A stretch of 64,000 nucleotides of DNA from Leptospira hartskeerlii (GCF_002811475.1 NZ_NPDL01000007.1:62001-126000), one strand, 5' to 3'; shown: positions 1-9,711, counted from the stretch's first letter. The notes: generated by a model not told the origin, from the letters alone. Numbers and translations: made by a program.

Positions 1-480
1 TATCGCGAGTGCTCCGCCCATACTTTGCCCGTAAACAATCCAAGGAATTCCCAGTTCTTTCGCTCTATTCTGCTGGAATTTTAGGACTTCTTTAGAATCT
101 TCTAATATAGGTTCCTTCTCCGCTTCTCCTTCCGAATCTCCATAACCTCTATAATCCCAGATCACTAATTCGTAACCATTTTCGACCAGCCAAACAAGGG
201 TGATATAATGGCTGGACATATTGTCCCCGTTCCCATGGAACTGAAGAATACTCGCCTTAGCTTTCACCTTAGAAGGCTTGAAGATCCAAAGCTTAATATT
301 TGTACCGTCTTTCATTTGGAGGGAGATTTTTTCTGGCTGGAATCCCATTTTTTCAGGAGGAATATACATTTCTCTTGTTGGATGAAATAGCATGGAAGAG
401 CAGTTTCCTAACATAAGAAAAAGAAAAATAGAATATAATATATATTTAAAATTGATATACGTAAGAGAAGCTGGCTTCAT
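1..480 (-). CDS. alpha/beta hydrolase lipoprotein (3' end outside window)
   Basis: The visible 160 codons start at the ATG at 480 and run off the left edge. The N-terminus is a hydrophobic signal ending in LMLGNC, a spirochaetal lipobox with Cys at about residue 27, so the protein should be a membrane-anchored lipoprotein. An HGNG oxyanion-type motif lies near residue 80, and a G-Q-S-M-G nucleophile elbow lies right at the edge. This order is typical of the serine hydrolase family (esterase, lipase or acyl-peptidase type); the substrate cannot be told. The catalytic Asp and His are outside the window. The start lies 35 bp inside the upstream DUF4105 gene in another frame, which suggests translational coupling. 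Confidence 0.8.
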   Translation of the reverse strand, partial: MKPASLTYINFKYILYSIFLFLMLGNCSSMLFHPTREMYIPPEKMGFQPEKISLQMKDGTNIKLWIFKPSKVKAKASILQFHGNGDNMSSHYITLVWLVENGYELVIWDYRGYGDSEGEAEKEPILEDSKEVLKFQQNRAKELGIPWIVYGQSMGGALAI

Positions 481-2482
481 TATAATTCCTTTGGGCTTTT
501 GCCTCTAATCTCAATTCGTGATTGGCATGGATCGCATAACGAAATCCTAATTGTGCCTTATAATCGTCCGGGATCCCATAGACTGAAAAAGTATAATAAT
601 GCAAAGATAGCACCGCTTTAAAAGAATCGAAATTGGCGATCCAATAAGCCGCGATCTGAGGAGCCACAACTGCATTCGTATCATATTTACCGTTATATCT
701 TACTTTTGCTCCTGCCTGAGCGGAAAATAAAAAACGTTTCGGTCCATCTGAAAATTGGTCCTGAAAACTATAACCGAAAGTGGTTTCTACGTTTGCATTT
801 GTGACTCTTTCATATTTTTCCGATTTAGAAACATCATCCAATCTATAAAGAGTATAAGATAGATCTTCAGGTCGGAGTAGGGCCTGCCATTCCAATAGTT
901 TTCTGTCTTCTTTGTTCCCTTTTTTTTCATACACGGAAGAATCCGCTCCAGAATCCACAAAATAAGAAACGGAACGACCCAAAGAATTATAAGGAGTTAG
1001 GGAAAGCATTCGAATTATATGGAACTCTTCCAGATGTAGTTTTTTTGAATCTTGGTAATATCTTGCCTTGAGAGAAAAATAATCCACGGAGGAATTCGGA
1101 ATATAACCCTGGTCCGTATTCAAAAGATCGTGAACCGCCGCCCTATAACCGAAGCCTATAAAATTTCCTAAGTTAGACGTTCCGACTTCGTTATACAATG
1201 CGGAACTGCCGTGGCCCACATGAGGACTTTGTGTAATCGGAGAATATCCGGAATCCTCATAGTCTGTCGGAAGTTTACTTCTGAACAAGAGTAATTGTTT
1301 GTAGGTCTGGTCCCATTCTTTAGGAGAATCACCTTCCGCTTTTTTATAACGAAATGAATCCAAGATAGTATCTGAAAGAAAAGACTTTCTGATCTTAGGA
1401 TCAGGTTCTTTATTTGTCAAAAGAGAGATATTCCCATCCTTCATTACATTTTTATAAAGATCTATTTCATCCTCGTTCATCTTTCTGAGTTTTTGTATAA
1501 TTTTACTATGTAGAGAAGGCCTATATTTGATATCCTTTACAAGACCAGCCTGTTCTATATATTTTTTAACAGTATCTCCAGGGATCACAAACGGAGCTTT
1601 GTTCCTGAGATGAAGACTAGGCCTTGCTACTTCTATCAAAGAAAATAGATGATAAGAACAATTCTCGTCTAGGAAATAATAATCGAACGTAGCGGTACCT
1701 AATTCCCAGAGATGTCTTGTCATTCTTCTGACTTCTTCCTCTTTTAGATCCAGTTCATATTCCCAAAGATCTCTACTTTCCATATCGTTATATTCTGCAA
1801 TTTTAACATAATAAGGAAATAAGGAGAATGTTCCGGGATATCCGCCGAACAAGCCAAATATGGAATACACAATTGCATTCGTAGACTCAGGATCTGCGTT
1901 AGCCGCATAGTTTACGGAATATTCTAAAATTTCTTTTCGATTTGGATCTCCTGAGTCCAATTTTAAAAGAGTATGACCAAAGATAGAAGCAGGAGCATTC
2001 ATATAATAAGAAGCGAATATGATCTTCGCACCCTTCGGGTCCAAAGTTGAGAACCATTTCTCGAATCTTGAACAATCTACTTTTGCAAAATCGGCATCCG
2101 GAATGGAAAGTTTTTCTTGGATCCATCTTTTTCTTTCCGGAAATTTACATGCAGGATGCATCCAATTTTTATCCTCGGGAGGAGGGGAGATGTCCGTCAT
2201 AAAAGCTCCGATTGAGGAAAGAAGCTCTTCTTGCGGATTTTGTCTTCCTTCTCCGGAAAGAAAAAAAGAAGGAGAGTCCGCTTCGCTCACCCAGTTCCCG
2301 AATGTGGTCTTAGTATAATGTAATAGAAGGATCCAGTATCTATCTTCCCAAAGTTTTTTGGTCTCGGCCAACTTTTGGTATTCCTGGATCTTTTCCGTAC
2401 TCGTTGCATAGGCAGAGCTAAAAGTCCCGAAGATAGAGAATAGAAAGAATATTATAAAAAAAGAATGGAGCCTAACTAGCAC
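446..2482 (-). CDS. DUF4105 (Lnb N-terminal type) envelope protein
   Basis: This 678-residue protein starts at a GTG and has a signal peptide (a hydrophobic stretch at about 6-25, ending SSAYA). The central part carries the features of DUF4105/Lnb N-terminal periplasmic domains: FGHTLLKLD near residue 170 and the DENCSYHLF segment near residue 275, whose Cys and His are the probable active-site residues (NlpC/P60-like fold). The last 250 residues alternate aromatic and polar residues and end in F, as in outer-membrane beta-barrels. The family is common in Leptospira and its substrate is unknown. It lies downstream of the DUF3015 pair and is followed by an overlapping hydrolase gene. No Shine-Dalgarno precedes the GTG, so the start is uncertain. 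Confidence 0.75.
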   Translation of the reverse strand: MLVRLHSFFIIFFLFSIFGTFSSAYATSTEKIQEYQKLAETKKLWEDRYWILLLHYTKTTFGNWVSEADSPSFFLSGEGRQNPQEELLSSIGAFMTDISPPPEDKNWMHPACKFPERKRWIQEKLSIPDADFAKVDCSRFEKWFSTLDPKGAKIIFASYYMNAPASIFGHTLLKLDSGDPNRKEILEYSVNYAANADPESTNAIVYSIFGLFGGYPGTFSLFPYYVKIAEYNDMESRDLWEYELDLKEEEVRRMTRHLWELGTATFDYYFLDENCSYHLFSLIEVARPSLHLRNKAPFVIPGDTVKKYIEQAGLVKDIKYRPSLHSKIIQKLRKMNEDEIDLYKNVMKDGNISLLTNKEPDPKIRKSFLSDTILDSFRYKKAEGDSPKEWDQTYKQLLLFRSKLPTDYEDSGYSPITQSPHVGHGSSALYNEVGTSNLGNFIGFGYRAAVHDLLNTDQGYIPNSSVDYFSLKARYYQDSKKLHLEEFHIIRMLSLTPYNSLGRSVSYFVDSGADSSVYEKKGNKEDRKLLEWQALLRPEDLSYTLYRLDDVSKSEKYERVTNANVETTFGYSFQDQFSDGPKRFLFSAQAGAKVRYNGKYDTNAVVAPQIAAYWIANFDSFKAVLSLHYYTFSVYGIPDDYKAQLGFRYAIHANHELRLEAKAQRNYNEASFSYVYQF

Positions 2483-2506
2483 TTAAAGTTTTAGATTGGA
2501 GGAATA

Positions 2507-2532
2507 TTCCCTTCTCCGAAAGGAGAAGGGAA
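2507..2532. terminator. strong hairpin between DUF3015 pair and DUF4105 gene
   Basis: TTCCCTTCTCC and GGAGAAGGGAA form a perfect 11-bp stem around a GAAA loop (12 bp with the flanking A-T). No clear U-tract follows on either strand, so it may act as a mRNA-stabilising or attenuating hairpin rather than a classical terminator. Confidence 0.5.
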
Positions 2533-2560
2533 TTAACCTTAATTAAAAGGTGTATATCGA

Positions 2561-3040
2561 TCAGATTTTGCAACTTCCGACTAAAGCGGAGTTGGTTGCT
2601 ACTTCGAATCTCATTTTTTCCAAAAAGGAATCCGGAGTATTTTGGTCGAAAAGTGCGGAGAATTTTTCTTTTCCTACTTTTCCGAAAGTTCCCATATCGG
2701 AACAGCCCATCAAAGAAGCGAAAGCTTCCATTTTTTCACCGGAACCTTTAGCAAATTCTTGCTCCAAAGATTGGAAGTTCATGTGAACAAAGATCTGTTG
2801 CTCGACTTGTTTTTGGGTAAAACCGCTGGTTTCACATCCTAAAGTCCCTGTGGAAATCCCGAAAGTCTGGTTTCCAAGAGTTCCGTTTACGGTAGCCGCG
2901 ATCACTTGGTGAACTTTTTTGTTCTCGGAGATCACGATGGAACCTAAACCACATCCTGCAGCGCCGTGTTTAGCGGAAGCTACGTAAAGTGGAGAAGCTA
3001 CTAAAGCGAGAAATAGAGATACTGCTAATATTCTTTTCAT
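2561..3040 (-). CDS. DUF3015 family exported protein (copy 2)
   Basis: This 159-residue protein has a clear signal peptide (MKRILAVSLFLALVASPLYVASA). The mature part begins with the DUF3015 signature G-A-A-G-C-G-L-G-S, followed by a conserved NQTFGISTGTLGC block. It has five cysteines, so it is probably a disulfide-stabilised periplasmic or secreted protein. An AAGGAG Shine-Dalgarno lies 6 nt before the ATG and overlaps the stop codon of the upstream paralogue, so the two are cotranscribed and probably coupled. It shares the whole architecture with the 164-residue neighbour, indicating tandem duplication. The function of the family is not known. Confidence 0.85.
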   Translation of the reverse strand: MKRILAVSLFLALVASPLYVASAKHGAAGCGLGSIVISENKKVHQVIAATVNGTLGNQTFGISTGTLGCETSGFTQKQVEQQIFVHMNFQSLEQEFAKGSGEKMEAFASLMGCSDMGTFGKVGKEKFSALFDQNTPDSFLEKMRFEVATNSALVGSCKI

Positions 3041-3051
3041 GAGTTATCTCC

Positions 3052-3546
3052 TTAAATTTTACAGCTCTTAGAAAGTGCTGAGTCTTTTCTGATCCCGTCT
3101 TTTACCGCGCTGAGTAAAGAAGAAGGAGTGGTCTCTTGGGTATACAATACATCGTAATTGGATTTAGTGTATTCTCCCAATTGAGCGATTCCGTTTGTGG
3201 AACAGCCTAGAAGTCCTGAAAGTGCTTCTAACTTCTCTCCTCTTCCTTGGGCCATTTCTGTTTCCAAAGAATTGAAGTTAAGAGAAACGAATACTTCCTG
3301 CATTTTTTCTTTATGGACTAATCCGTCGGTAGCACATCCTGAAGTTCCGGTGGTGATACCGAAAGTTTGGTTTGCCGAAGTACCGTTGGTAGTGGCTGCT
3401 AAAACTTGTTGGCCGCCTTTGTTCTCTTTAAAAACCAGAGATCCAAGCCCACAGCCGGCTACACCGTAATCTGCGGCGGAGACTGAAATTCCCGAGGACA
3501 AGCAGAGTAATCCGACTAATCCTATCGATAGAAGTTCTTTTTTCAT
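3052..3546 (-). CDS. DUF3015 family exported protein (copy 1)
   Basis: This 164-residue protein has an N-terminal signal peptide (residues 1-24, ending SVSAA) and the DUF3015 block G-V-A-G-C-G-L-G-S followed by NQTFGITTGTSGC. Cysteines occupy the same positions as in the downstream paralogue, and both proteins end in S-(C)-K-I. It starts at an ATG preceded by an AAGGAGAGG ribosome binding site. It is the promoter-proximal gene of the pair; the long AT-rich intergenic region behind it probably holds the promoter. Function unknown. Confidence 0.85.
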   Translation of the reverse strand: MKKELLSIGLVGLLCLSSGISVSAADYGVAGCGLGSLVFKENKGGQQVLAATTNGTSANQTFGITTGTSGCATDGLVHKEKMQEVFVSLNFNSLETEMAQGRGEKLEALSGLLGCSTNGIAQLGEYTKSNYDVLYTQETTPSSLLSAVKDGIRKDSALSKSCKI

Positions 3547-4028
3547 AAACGAACCTCTCCTTCCTTTTTAGTTGGAAAATATAAAATTCCTTCGGAAATA
3601 GATGTCAACCAGAATTAAAGAAAACGCAATATTCACCTTCGCGATAACGGAAAAGTTCTCTCTTTGGAAAGAATTTTTTGCTTTGTGGTTTGTTTGCTCG
3701 CAAAATCGCGGATAATCGGAAAAATTTTTGGAAGTCTCTGTCCGTATTTGCGGAAACTTAGGATAAAACTTTTTGCATGATTTTTGTCACCCATTTGGAA
3801 TACTACTTCTGTAGTTTTTTTGTTATTTTTCTTTTTTTAAATCTTGACTCGAATCTTCTCAAAAAGATGATCCTCTCTTAAGTTTTTACCTTTGAAAATT
3901 TTTTAAAGAAGGTATGACGTTCCTTTCTTATGTTTTTATATCTTGCCGAAAAATTTTCGGATCAAAAACATCACGCAAAACTAAGCGAAAATAAACAAAA
4001 AAGTAATATAGTCACGGAGATAGATTCG
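3547..4028. other. AT-rich intergenic region between divergent genes
   Basis: About 480 bp without a gene lie between the divergent DUF3015 and TRL genes. The region is unusually AT-rich with long T runs. A short hairpin (ACTAC / GTAGT, 3802-3815) is followed by seven T and could be a weak terminator on the + strand. A TTGACT at 3844-3849 resembles a -35 box, but no good -10 lies at the right distance. A + strand reading frame continuous with the TRL gene extends back to 3930, but it looks untranslated. I see nothing else in it. Confidence 0.5.
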
Positions 4029-4355
4029 ATGAGAAAAATCATGTTATTAGCTGCTGCGTTAGTATTGGTTTCTGTATCCAATTGCCTTCCAATTGTTTAC
4101 GGATCTTTATACACCAACGTAACCGACAACGCGACCATCTTCAACAGAGACAACTCTCAAAAAGATGGAATCGGTGAAAAATCAGGAGAAGCTTGTGCAT
4201 CTTCTATTTTAGCATTGATCGCTACAGGTGATGCAGGTATTAAAGCTGCTGCTAAAAAAGGCGGGATCAAAGTGGTTAAATCCATTGATTTCAACAGATC
4301 CAACGTTCTTGGATCCGTTTACGTTTCCAACTGTACGATAGCTTACGGAGATTAA
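4029..4355 (+). CDS. TRL-like family lipoprotein
   Basis: This 108-residue protein was started at ATG 4029 because a GGAG lies 9 nt upstream and a lipoprotein signal follows directly (VSVSNC, Cys at about 19). The mature part contains the TRL-family core: a GEACASSILALIATGD block, then AAAKKGGI and the closing LGSVYVSNCTI strand. TRL-like proteins are small envelope proteins of unknown function, often in several copies per Leptospira genome. It is transcribed alone and ends in a good terminator. The frame is open 99 bp further upstream, but the extension would place the signal peptide internally. Confidence 0.8.
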   Translation: MRKIMLLAAALVLVSVSNCLPIVYGSLYTNVTDNATIFNRDNSQKDGIGEKSGEACASSILALIATGDAGIKAAAKKGGIKVVKSIDFNRSNVLGSVYVSNCTIAYGD

Positions 4356-4444
4356 TCATCTCTTAGTTCGTTTTATAACGAACAAAACTATCGAATTGTT
4401 TCCGAATTGATCCATTTGGATCGTTCAGGGAAACGGTTTTTAAG

Positions 4445-4479
4445 GGTCGCGTAAATTTTAATTTTATGCGACCTTTTTT
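4445..4479 (+). terminator. rho-independent terminator
   Basis: GGTCGCGTAAA pairs with TTTATGCGACC (11 bp, one G-U) across an 7-nt AT loop and is followed by six T. It lies 90 bp after the TRL gene and before the next + strand gene. Confidence 0.85.
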
Positions 4480-4518
4480 CTATTTCCTAAATTTTCTCCC
4501 TTCGTATTTCCTTCTTAG

Positions 4519-5655
4519 ATGAAATCCCAAAATATGATCCGCTGGCGTTCTAAAGTATTTTTATTATTTTCTATATTCGTTTTTTCTAACTTTTGTAGCG
4601 GAAGGGCAGACGGAGATCTGAAGGTTTCCGATGGAGGTCCGGAAATGAAAAAAGTTTCCTGCGATACTCCTGCATATCGTGTCAAAAATCTTTGCGAGGA
4701 CGAAAAGGCATACTTGGATTGGGCCTCGAAGTCGTACCTTGAGTTAAGCTCACTAGATAAATTGACTGAGGAAAATCTTTTAAAAGTTTCGGAAGAGACT
4801 GAGGATATTGATAAGGGTGCTGCGATTTTTTATCATAGAATTATCAATGATCCAAAGAATAAAAAGTTTTTAGAGTATTTGGATAAGAAGGAAAAGGAAT
4901 TCTCCGCGAAACGTCCCGACTTTTCTTCCCAAAAGATAGTGCTCGCGATGGTGCCTGGAATGTTCTATGCGGACAATCCAAGTGTGGGAGCTGATGGGGC
5001 TTCTATTCGCAAGATGGTCGCTTCTGTCGGAATACGTTCCGATCTGATCCCGATCGGGCAGGTTGGTGATGTGCGTGAGAATGCAAAGATCATCTGCGAG
5101 TACTTAGAAGTTTCTAACCCGGAAGAAATTGTAATTGTTGCTTCTCCCAGCAAAGGTTCATCCGATTTTAGAATGGCGATCGAAAGGTGTGGAAACGAGC
5201 CTTATTTTAAGAAAGTCAAGGGTTGGTATAGTATTGGCGGGATCTTAAAAGGTTCCAGAATGATAGAAGGGATCCTAAATGATTTTTGGACCAAATTGGA
5301 AGTTAGAAGTTATTTTTTCTTCAAAGGTTATGATTGGGCCGGATTTTTATCCATCAGAAAAGGGCAAGATGCACCTTTGGATAGGGATTGGAAACTTCCT
5401 TCTGGGATCAAAATGATCAATTTAGTGGGAGTTCCACTTTTTCGTCATGTTACGGAACGGGCTCGTCCGTATTATAATTTCTTAATGAGTTACGGCCCGA
5501 ATGATGGGATCATTCTTTTGTCGGATACTATCCAACCTGGGAGCTTGGTCTATCCTTCCTTTCGGAACGATCATTATTTTACTAGACCTATGCCTCCGGA
5601 AAGGATACTTGCGATGATTGAATATCTTTTGGACCCTAACGCTCCTGCACTTTAA
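4519..5655 (+). CDS. putative alpha/beta-hydrolase-like lipoprotein
   Basis: This 378-residue protein begins with a hydrophobic signal ending FSNFC (Cys at about 26), so it is a likely lipoprotein. A beta strand (KIVLAMVPGMFY, about 139-150) and later EEIVIVASPSKGSSDF (about 203-217) match the order of an alpha/beta hydrolase. The nucleophile elbow would be S-P-S-K-G (Ser211), a departure from G-x-S-x-G. Near the C-terminus, GPNDGIILLSD and NDHYF give a plausible Asp and His. I do not recognise a named family, and the enzymatic role is inferred. A second in-frame ATG lies at 4534 and neither start has a good ribosome binding site. It is convergent with the next gene (1 bp between stop codons). 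Confidence 0.6.
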   Translation: MKSQNMIRWRSKVFLLFSIFVFSNFCSGRADGDLKVSDGGPEMKKVSCDTPAYRVKNLCEDEKAYLDWASKSYLELSSLDKLTEENLLKVSEETEDIDKGAAIFYHRIINDPKNKKFLEYLDKKEKEFSAKRPDFSSQKIVLAMVPGMFYADNPSVGADGASIRKMVASVGIRSDLIPIGQVGDVRENAKIICEYLEVSNPEEIVIVASPSKGSSDFRMAIERCGNEPYFKKVKGWYSIGGILKGSRMIEGILNDFWTKLEVRSYFFFKGYDWAGFLSIRKGQDAPLDRDWKLPSGIKMINLVGVPLFRHVTERARPYYNFLMSYGPNDGIILLSDTIQPGSLVYPSFRNDHYFTRPMPPERILAMIEYLLDPNAPAL

Positions 5656-5656
5656 A

Positions 5657-6211
5657 TTATAGTTTGGAAGAATATAGATCGGACTCGAACTGATCTATCA
5701 CTGCCTGATAAGCTTCCAGCTCTGTAGGACATGTATAGTTTAACCACAGAACAGGCAGAGTAAGTATCCATACGAATGCTTTTCTGGTGATTTCATATTC
5801 GAAAGTTTTCCAGACGACATTATCCTTATATACGGTAAATATAATATTTGCTCCGTCCTTTCCGCTATAAGAAGGAAGAATAGTAAAAGTAGCGTAGGAT
5901 AGATACAAAAAGATCATCGCAGTTAAAGATGGATCTTTTTGGGAAGATTTCATATCTATATAGTATCCATTTTCAGGAGGATAATTTTCGACTTCCTTCC
6001 AGCCTTTTTCGGAAAGTGCTTTTCTGACCTCAGGTTCATTTCTGCTCAATCCTGGAAATCTGCTGATCAAAAATTGGATACGATCTTGGTCTTTTTGGAT
6101 AGAGGGATCCGATTTTAATTCCTTCAATTCTCTTTTAGGAAAATCGGTGTAGTTAATAATACAATTTGAGAAAAGTAGAAGGATCGCTGGGATAAAAATA
6201 AATGCTCTCAT
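5657..6211 (-). CDS. hypothetical lipoprotein
   Basis: This 184-residue protein has a short signal ending LLFSNC (Cys at 17), a spirochaetal lipobox. The first 60 mature residues are charged and probably helical. A hydrophobic segment (AMIFLYLSYATFTILPSY) near 110 is followed by beta-type sequence, and another hydrophobic piece (AFVWILTLPVLWLNY) near 145 suggests a membrane-associated C-terminal half. No family is recognised. It is separated from the upstream TPR gene by 78 bp and may be cotranscribed with it. Confidence 0.65.
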   Translation of the reverse strand: MRAFIFIPAILLLFSNCIINYTDFPKRELKELKSDPSIQKDQDRIQFLISRFPGLSRNEPEVRKALSEKGWKEVENYPPENGYYIDMKSSQKDPSLTAMIFLYLSYATFTILPSYSGKDGANIIFTVYKDNVVWKTFEYEITRKAFVWILTLPVLWLNYTCPTELEAYQAVIDQFESDLYSSKL

Positions 6212-6289
6212 ATAAGTTATGCGTCTTTCCTGATGTGAAAATGATTAGAAATGTCCGGGTTTAGAGAGGCAAGGATTCTATTTGAAAAC

Positions 6290-7471
6290 TCATTCCATTT
6301 CCGAGAGAGAATAACCGGTTTCCAAATAGAATTGAAAAGTTTTGTCCAGGCTGTAAGGTCCCGCATATCTGGAAAGGTCCTTCTCCAGTTCCCCGACTTT
6401 TAGATTCTTATACATGTCTTTCCATTCTTTGGAAATGATAAGTGCAGATTCCTCTGGTTCTGTTTCAGCGACGGATCTGAGCGCAAATACCAATACTTCC
6501 CAACTGAAAGAAGAATGTTTGAGTAGTACGTTCCATTCCTCTAAGCTCGGGCTTTTTTTGGTGCGGATAATATCTTCTAAAAGTTCCGTTCCTAAGATCC
6601 CAGAGTCTGATCCTATTTGTATATAATATCTTCTTAAAGGAAGAAGATAGTCCTTATCCGGAAAAAGATTTTTTCTGAGAGAAAGTAGGAGCGCTCTTCT
6701 TGCTAATGCCGCAGATTCAATGAATCTTCTCTGGTCCAGATATTCCATACTTAAGATATGATGAAAGATCGGTTCATCTCTAAAAATATTCGCTCTTTGG
6801 AGTAGTCCTTCTTCATATAAATTGGAATCTTTAGATTTATAGGATAAGACACAAAGCCTGTGCAGGTTTTTGTTTCTGGGGAAGTAGGGGAGGAATCTTT
6901 TACATCTTGCGATAGAGTCGTCTATTTTTCCCGCTTTTTGAAAACCTGAGATCTCATCCAATAGAGCTTGTTCTTCCGCTAGGTATGGATTGGTAGATTC
7001 TAATTCTTTTAAAGTTGCTTTAAAATATTCTAAATCTCCGATGCGAGAAGACCAAAGTAATGCCTTGTATCTGAGATCTCTATTTTCAGGATCTCTGGAT
7101 AATAATACCCGAGCAGTGTTCAACGCCTTGTCCGGAAATCTGAGAGAATCATATAGATCCGTCATTTCTTCCAATAATTTGGTTTGGTCCGGATTGAATC
7201 GAAGGCTTGTTTCGTAACTTTTGAGTGCTTCTAATTCTTCCCCCTTTCCTTTTTGGGATTTTCCTAAAATCCAATAGTAACGGAAGTCTCTCGGCTCTCC
7301 TGTTTCGTCAGCGATCTGTAATTTTTCTAACGCTTGTTGGTATCTGCCTCTTGCCGCTTCTTCCCCTGCCTGTTGGATCAGCTCTTCCCAAGAAAAGGTT
7401 GAACTCAAGGCCAGGACCGATTTTATAGTGCAAATAACTAAAAAGAACCAAATGGAAAGTGTACGTGTCAT
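6290..7471 (-). CDS. exported TPR-repeat protein
   Basis: This 393-residue protein has an N-terminal signal (WFFLVICTIKSVLA). From about residue 28, repeated helix pairs follow: [57 protein letters not shown]. These are typical tetratricopeptide repeats, and weaker repeats continue to about 270. TPR proteins act as protein-protein scaffolds; partners cannot be told from sequence. It is divergent from hppA across about 100 bp, so the two promoters share that space. A run of G residues about 10 nt before the ATG may serve as ribosome binding site. Confidence 0.75.
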   Translation of the reverse strand: MTRTLSIWFFLVICTIKSVLALSSTFSWEELIQQAGEEAARGRYQQALEKLQIADETGEPRDFRYYWILGKSQKGKGEELEALKSYETSLRFNPDQTKLLEEMTDLYDSLRFPDKALNTARVLLSRDPENRDLRYKALLWSSRIGDLEYFKATLKELESTNPYLAEEQALLDEISGFQKAGKIDDSIARCKRFLPYFPRNKNLHRLCVLSYKSKDSNLYEEGLLQRANIFRDEPIFHHILSMEYLDQRRFIESAALARRALLLSLRKNLFPDKDYLLPLRRYYIQIGSDSGILGTELLEDIIRTKKSPSLEEWNVLLKHSSFSWEVLVFALRSVAETEPEESALIISKEWKDMYKNLKVGELEKDLSRYAGPYSLDKTFQFYLETGYSLSEME

Positions 7472-7572
7472 CAGTGGCAGCCCCCTGTGGTCTTCTCCTT
7501 AGCTTTGGCTAACACAGTTCCCATCTTTTTAATCCATCGGAAATTTTAAAAAAAAACAAGAGGTTTCCCTGA

Positions 7573-9687
7573 ATGAATTCGGTAACCATTATTCTGGCTT
7601 TTGCCTTCCTGGCTATTTTGACCGCCGTAGTATACGCATTGAAGGTCACCAGGATCCAAATCGGAACTGAGGGCGGAAAGGATGCAGAATCCAAGAAATT
7701 GATCGAAATTTCTTCCGCAATCTCCGAAGGCGCTATGGCCTTTCTAGTGAGAGAATATAAGACCATTTCTCTCTTCATCGCCTTTATGGCAGTTCTGATC
7801 TTCTTCCTTTTGGACAATCCGGAAACTCCGGATTTTAACGACGGGTTGTTTACTGCGATTGCTTTCGTGTCAGGGGCCCTGATCTCCTGCCTTTCCGGTT
7901 TTATCGGAATGAAGATCGCGACCATCGGAAACGTTCGTACTGCGCAAGCTGCTAAAACTTCCATGACCAAGGCTTTCAGAGTTGCTTTCGATTCTGGCGC
8001 GGTAATGGGTTTCGGGTTGGTTGGTCTTGCAGTTTCCGGAATGATCGGACTTTTCCTGCTTTATACTCATTTATTCCAAAACGTAGGAACTCTTTTCCTT
8101 ATGGAATCTCTGGCCGGTTTCGGTCTGGGTGGTTCCGCTGTGGCTCTTTTCGGAAGAGTGGGCGGAGGAATTTACACCAAAGCCGCCGACGTTGGTGCCG
8201 ACCTGGTTGGTAAGGTAGAAAAGGGAATCCCTGAGGATGATCCTAGAAACCCTGCGACTATCGCGGATAACGTGGGAGATAACGTGGGAGACGTTGCCGG
8301 TATGGGTGCTGACCTTTTTGGTTCCTGCGCTGAGGCTACTTGTGCCGCTCTTGTGATCGGTGCGACTGCTACTGCTCTTTCCGGAAATACTGACGCTCTT
8401 TTATATCCACTTTTGATCTCCGCTTTCGGGATCCCAGCTTCTCTTTTAACTTCCTTCATCGCTTCCGTGAAAGAAGGAGGAAATGTGGAGAAGGTCCTAA
8501 AGATCCAACTTTGGGTTTCTACTCTGATCGTAGGTGTGATCATGTATTTTGTAACTGATAAATACATGGTGGATTCTTTCGAGATCGCGGGCAAAACAAT
8601 CGGTAAATGGAATGTATTCATTTCATTGGTTGTAGGTTTGTTCTCGGGAATGTTCATCGGTTTGATCACTGAGTATTATACTTCTCATTCTTATAAACCT
8701 GTAAGAGAAGTGGTGAATGCCTCTAAAACTGGAGCTGCTACAAACATCATCTACGGACTTGCTTTAGGTTATCAAAGTTCTGTGGTTCCTGTGATCCTTC
8801 TCGTTATCACGATCGTTACTGCTAATATTTTGGCGGGAATGTATGGGATCGCAATTGCTGCTCTCGGAATGATTTCCACTATTGCAATCGGATTGACTAT
8901 CGACGCTTACGGTCCGGTTTCGGATAACGCGGGCGGTATCGCTGAGATGGCGGAACTCGGAAAAGAAGTTCGTAATCGTACGGATACCTTAGATGCTGCC
9001 GGTAATACTACTGCTGCTATCGGAAAAGGATTTGCGATCGGTTCTGCTGCTCTTACTTCCTTAGCATTGTTTGCTGCATTCATTACCAGAACTAAAACTA
9101 CTGGTCTCGATATCCTAGACGCGGAAGTTTTCGGCGGATTACTTTTCGGAGCTATGCTTCCATTCGTTTTCACTGCTATGACTATGAAATCAGTAGGTAA
9201 AGCTGCTGTAGACATGGTAGAAGAAGTAAGAAAACAATTCCGCGAGATCCCAGGGATCATGGAAGGAAAAGCAAAGCCTGATTACAAAAGATGTGTGGAT
9301 ATTTCCACCACTGCGGCGTTAAGAGAAATGATCCTTCCTGGACTTTTAGTTCTTTTAACTCCGATCGTAGTAGGTTACTTATTCGGAATTAAATCTTTGT
9401 CCGGTGTTTTAGCTGGAGCATTGGTAGCAGGTGTGGTTCTTGCAATCTCTTCTGCAAACTCTGGTGGTGGCTGGGACAACGCTAAAAAATATATCGAAAA
9501 AGCTGCCGGTGGAAAAGGTTCAGACCAACACAAGGCCGCAGTTGTAGGTGATACCGTAGGAGATCCTTTAAAAGATACTTCCGGTCCTTCTATCAATATT
9601 TTGATTAAGTTGATGGCGATCACAAGCTTAGTGTTTGCGGAATTTTTCGTACAACACGGCGGATTATTGCTTCGCTTATTCCAATAA
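7573..9687 (+). CDS. hppA: membrane-bound cation-translocating pyrophosphatase
   Basis: This 704-residue, about 16-helix inner-membrane enzyme hydrolyses PPi and pumps H+ and/or Na+. The PPi-binding signature [11 protein letters not shown] is at 206-216, followed by [19 protein letters not shown] at 222-240 with the acidic Mg-PPi ligands, and a second acidic site DNAGGIAEM lies near 451. The segment after GNTT is A-A-I-G-K-G (481-486). Ala here, in place of the Lys of K+-independent enzymes, marks the K+-stimulated class. The start ATG follows GAGG. The gene stands alone and ends in a perfect terminator. Ion specificity (H+ versus Na+) cannot be settled by eye. Confidence 0.95.
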   Translation: MNSVTIILAFAFLAILTAVVYALKVTRIQIGTEGGKDAESKKLIEISSAISEGAMAFLVREYKTISLFIAFMAVLIFFLLDNPETPDFNDGLFTAIAFVSGALISCLSGFIGMKIATIGNVRTAQAAKTSMTKAFRVAFDSGAVMGFGLVGLAVSGMIGLFLLYTHLFQNVGTLFLMESLAGFGLGGSAVALFGRVGGGIYTKAADVGADLVGKVEKGIPEDDPRNPATIADNVGDNVGDVAGMGADLFGSCAEATCAALVIGATATALSGNTDALLYPLLISAFGIPASLLTSFIASVKEGGNVEKVLKIQLWVSTLIVGVIMYFVTDKYMVDSFEIAGKTIGKWNVFISLVVGLFSGMFIGLITEYYTSHSYKPVREVVNASKTGAATNIIYGLALGYQSSVVPVILLVITIVTANILAGMYGIAIAALGMISTIAIGLTIDAYGPVSDNAGGIAEMAELGKEVRNRTDTLDAAGNTTAAIGKGFAIGSAALTSLALFAAFITRTKTTGLDILDAEVFGGLLFGAMLPFVFTAMTMKSVGKAAVDMVEEVRKQFREIPGIMEGKAKPDYKRCVDISTTAALREMILPGLLVLLTPIVVGYLFGIKSLSGVLAGALVAGVVLAISSANSGGGWDNAKKYIEKAAGGKGSDQHKAAVVGDTVGDPLKDTSGPSINILIKLMAITSLVFAEFFVQHGGLLLRLFQ

Positions 9688-9711
9688 GAATTTTCTAAAA
9701 TTCTAAAGTAG

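Noticed and set aside
3802..3821. Terminator in the long AT-rich spacer
   Set aside because: A 5-bp stem with T-run, but there is no + strand transcript known to end there.
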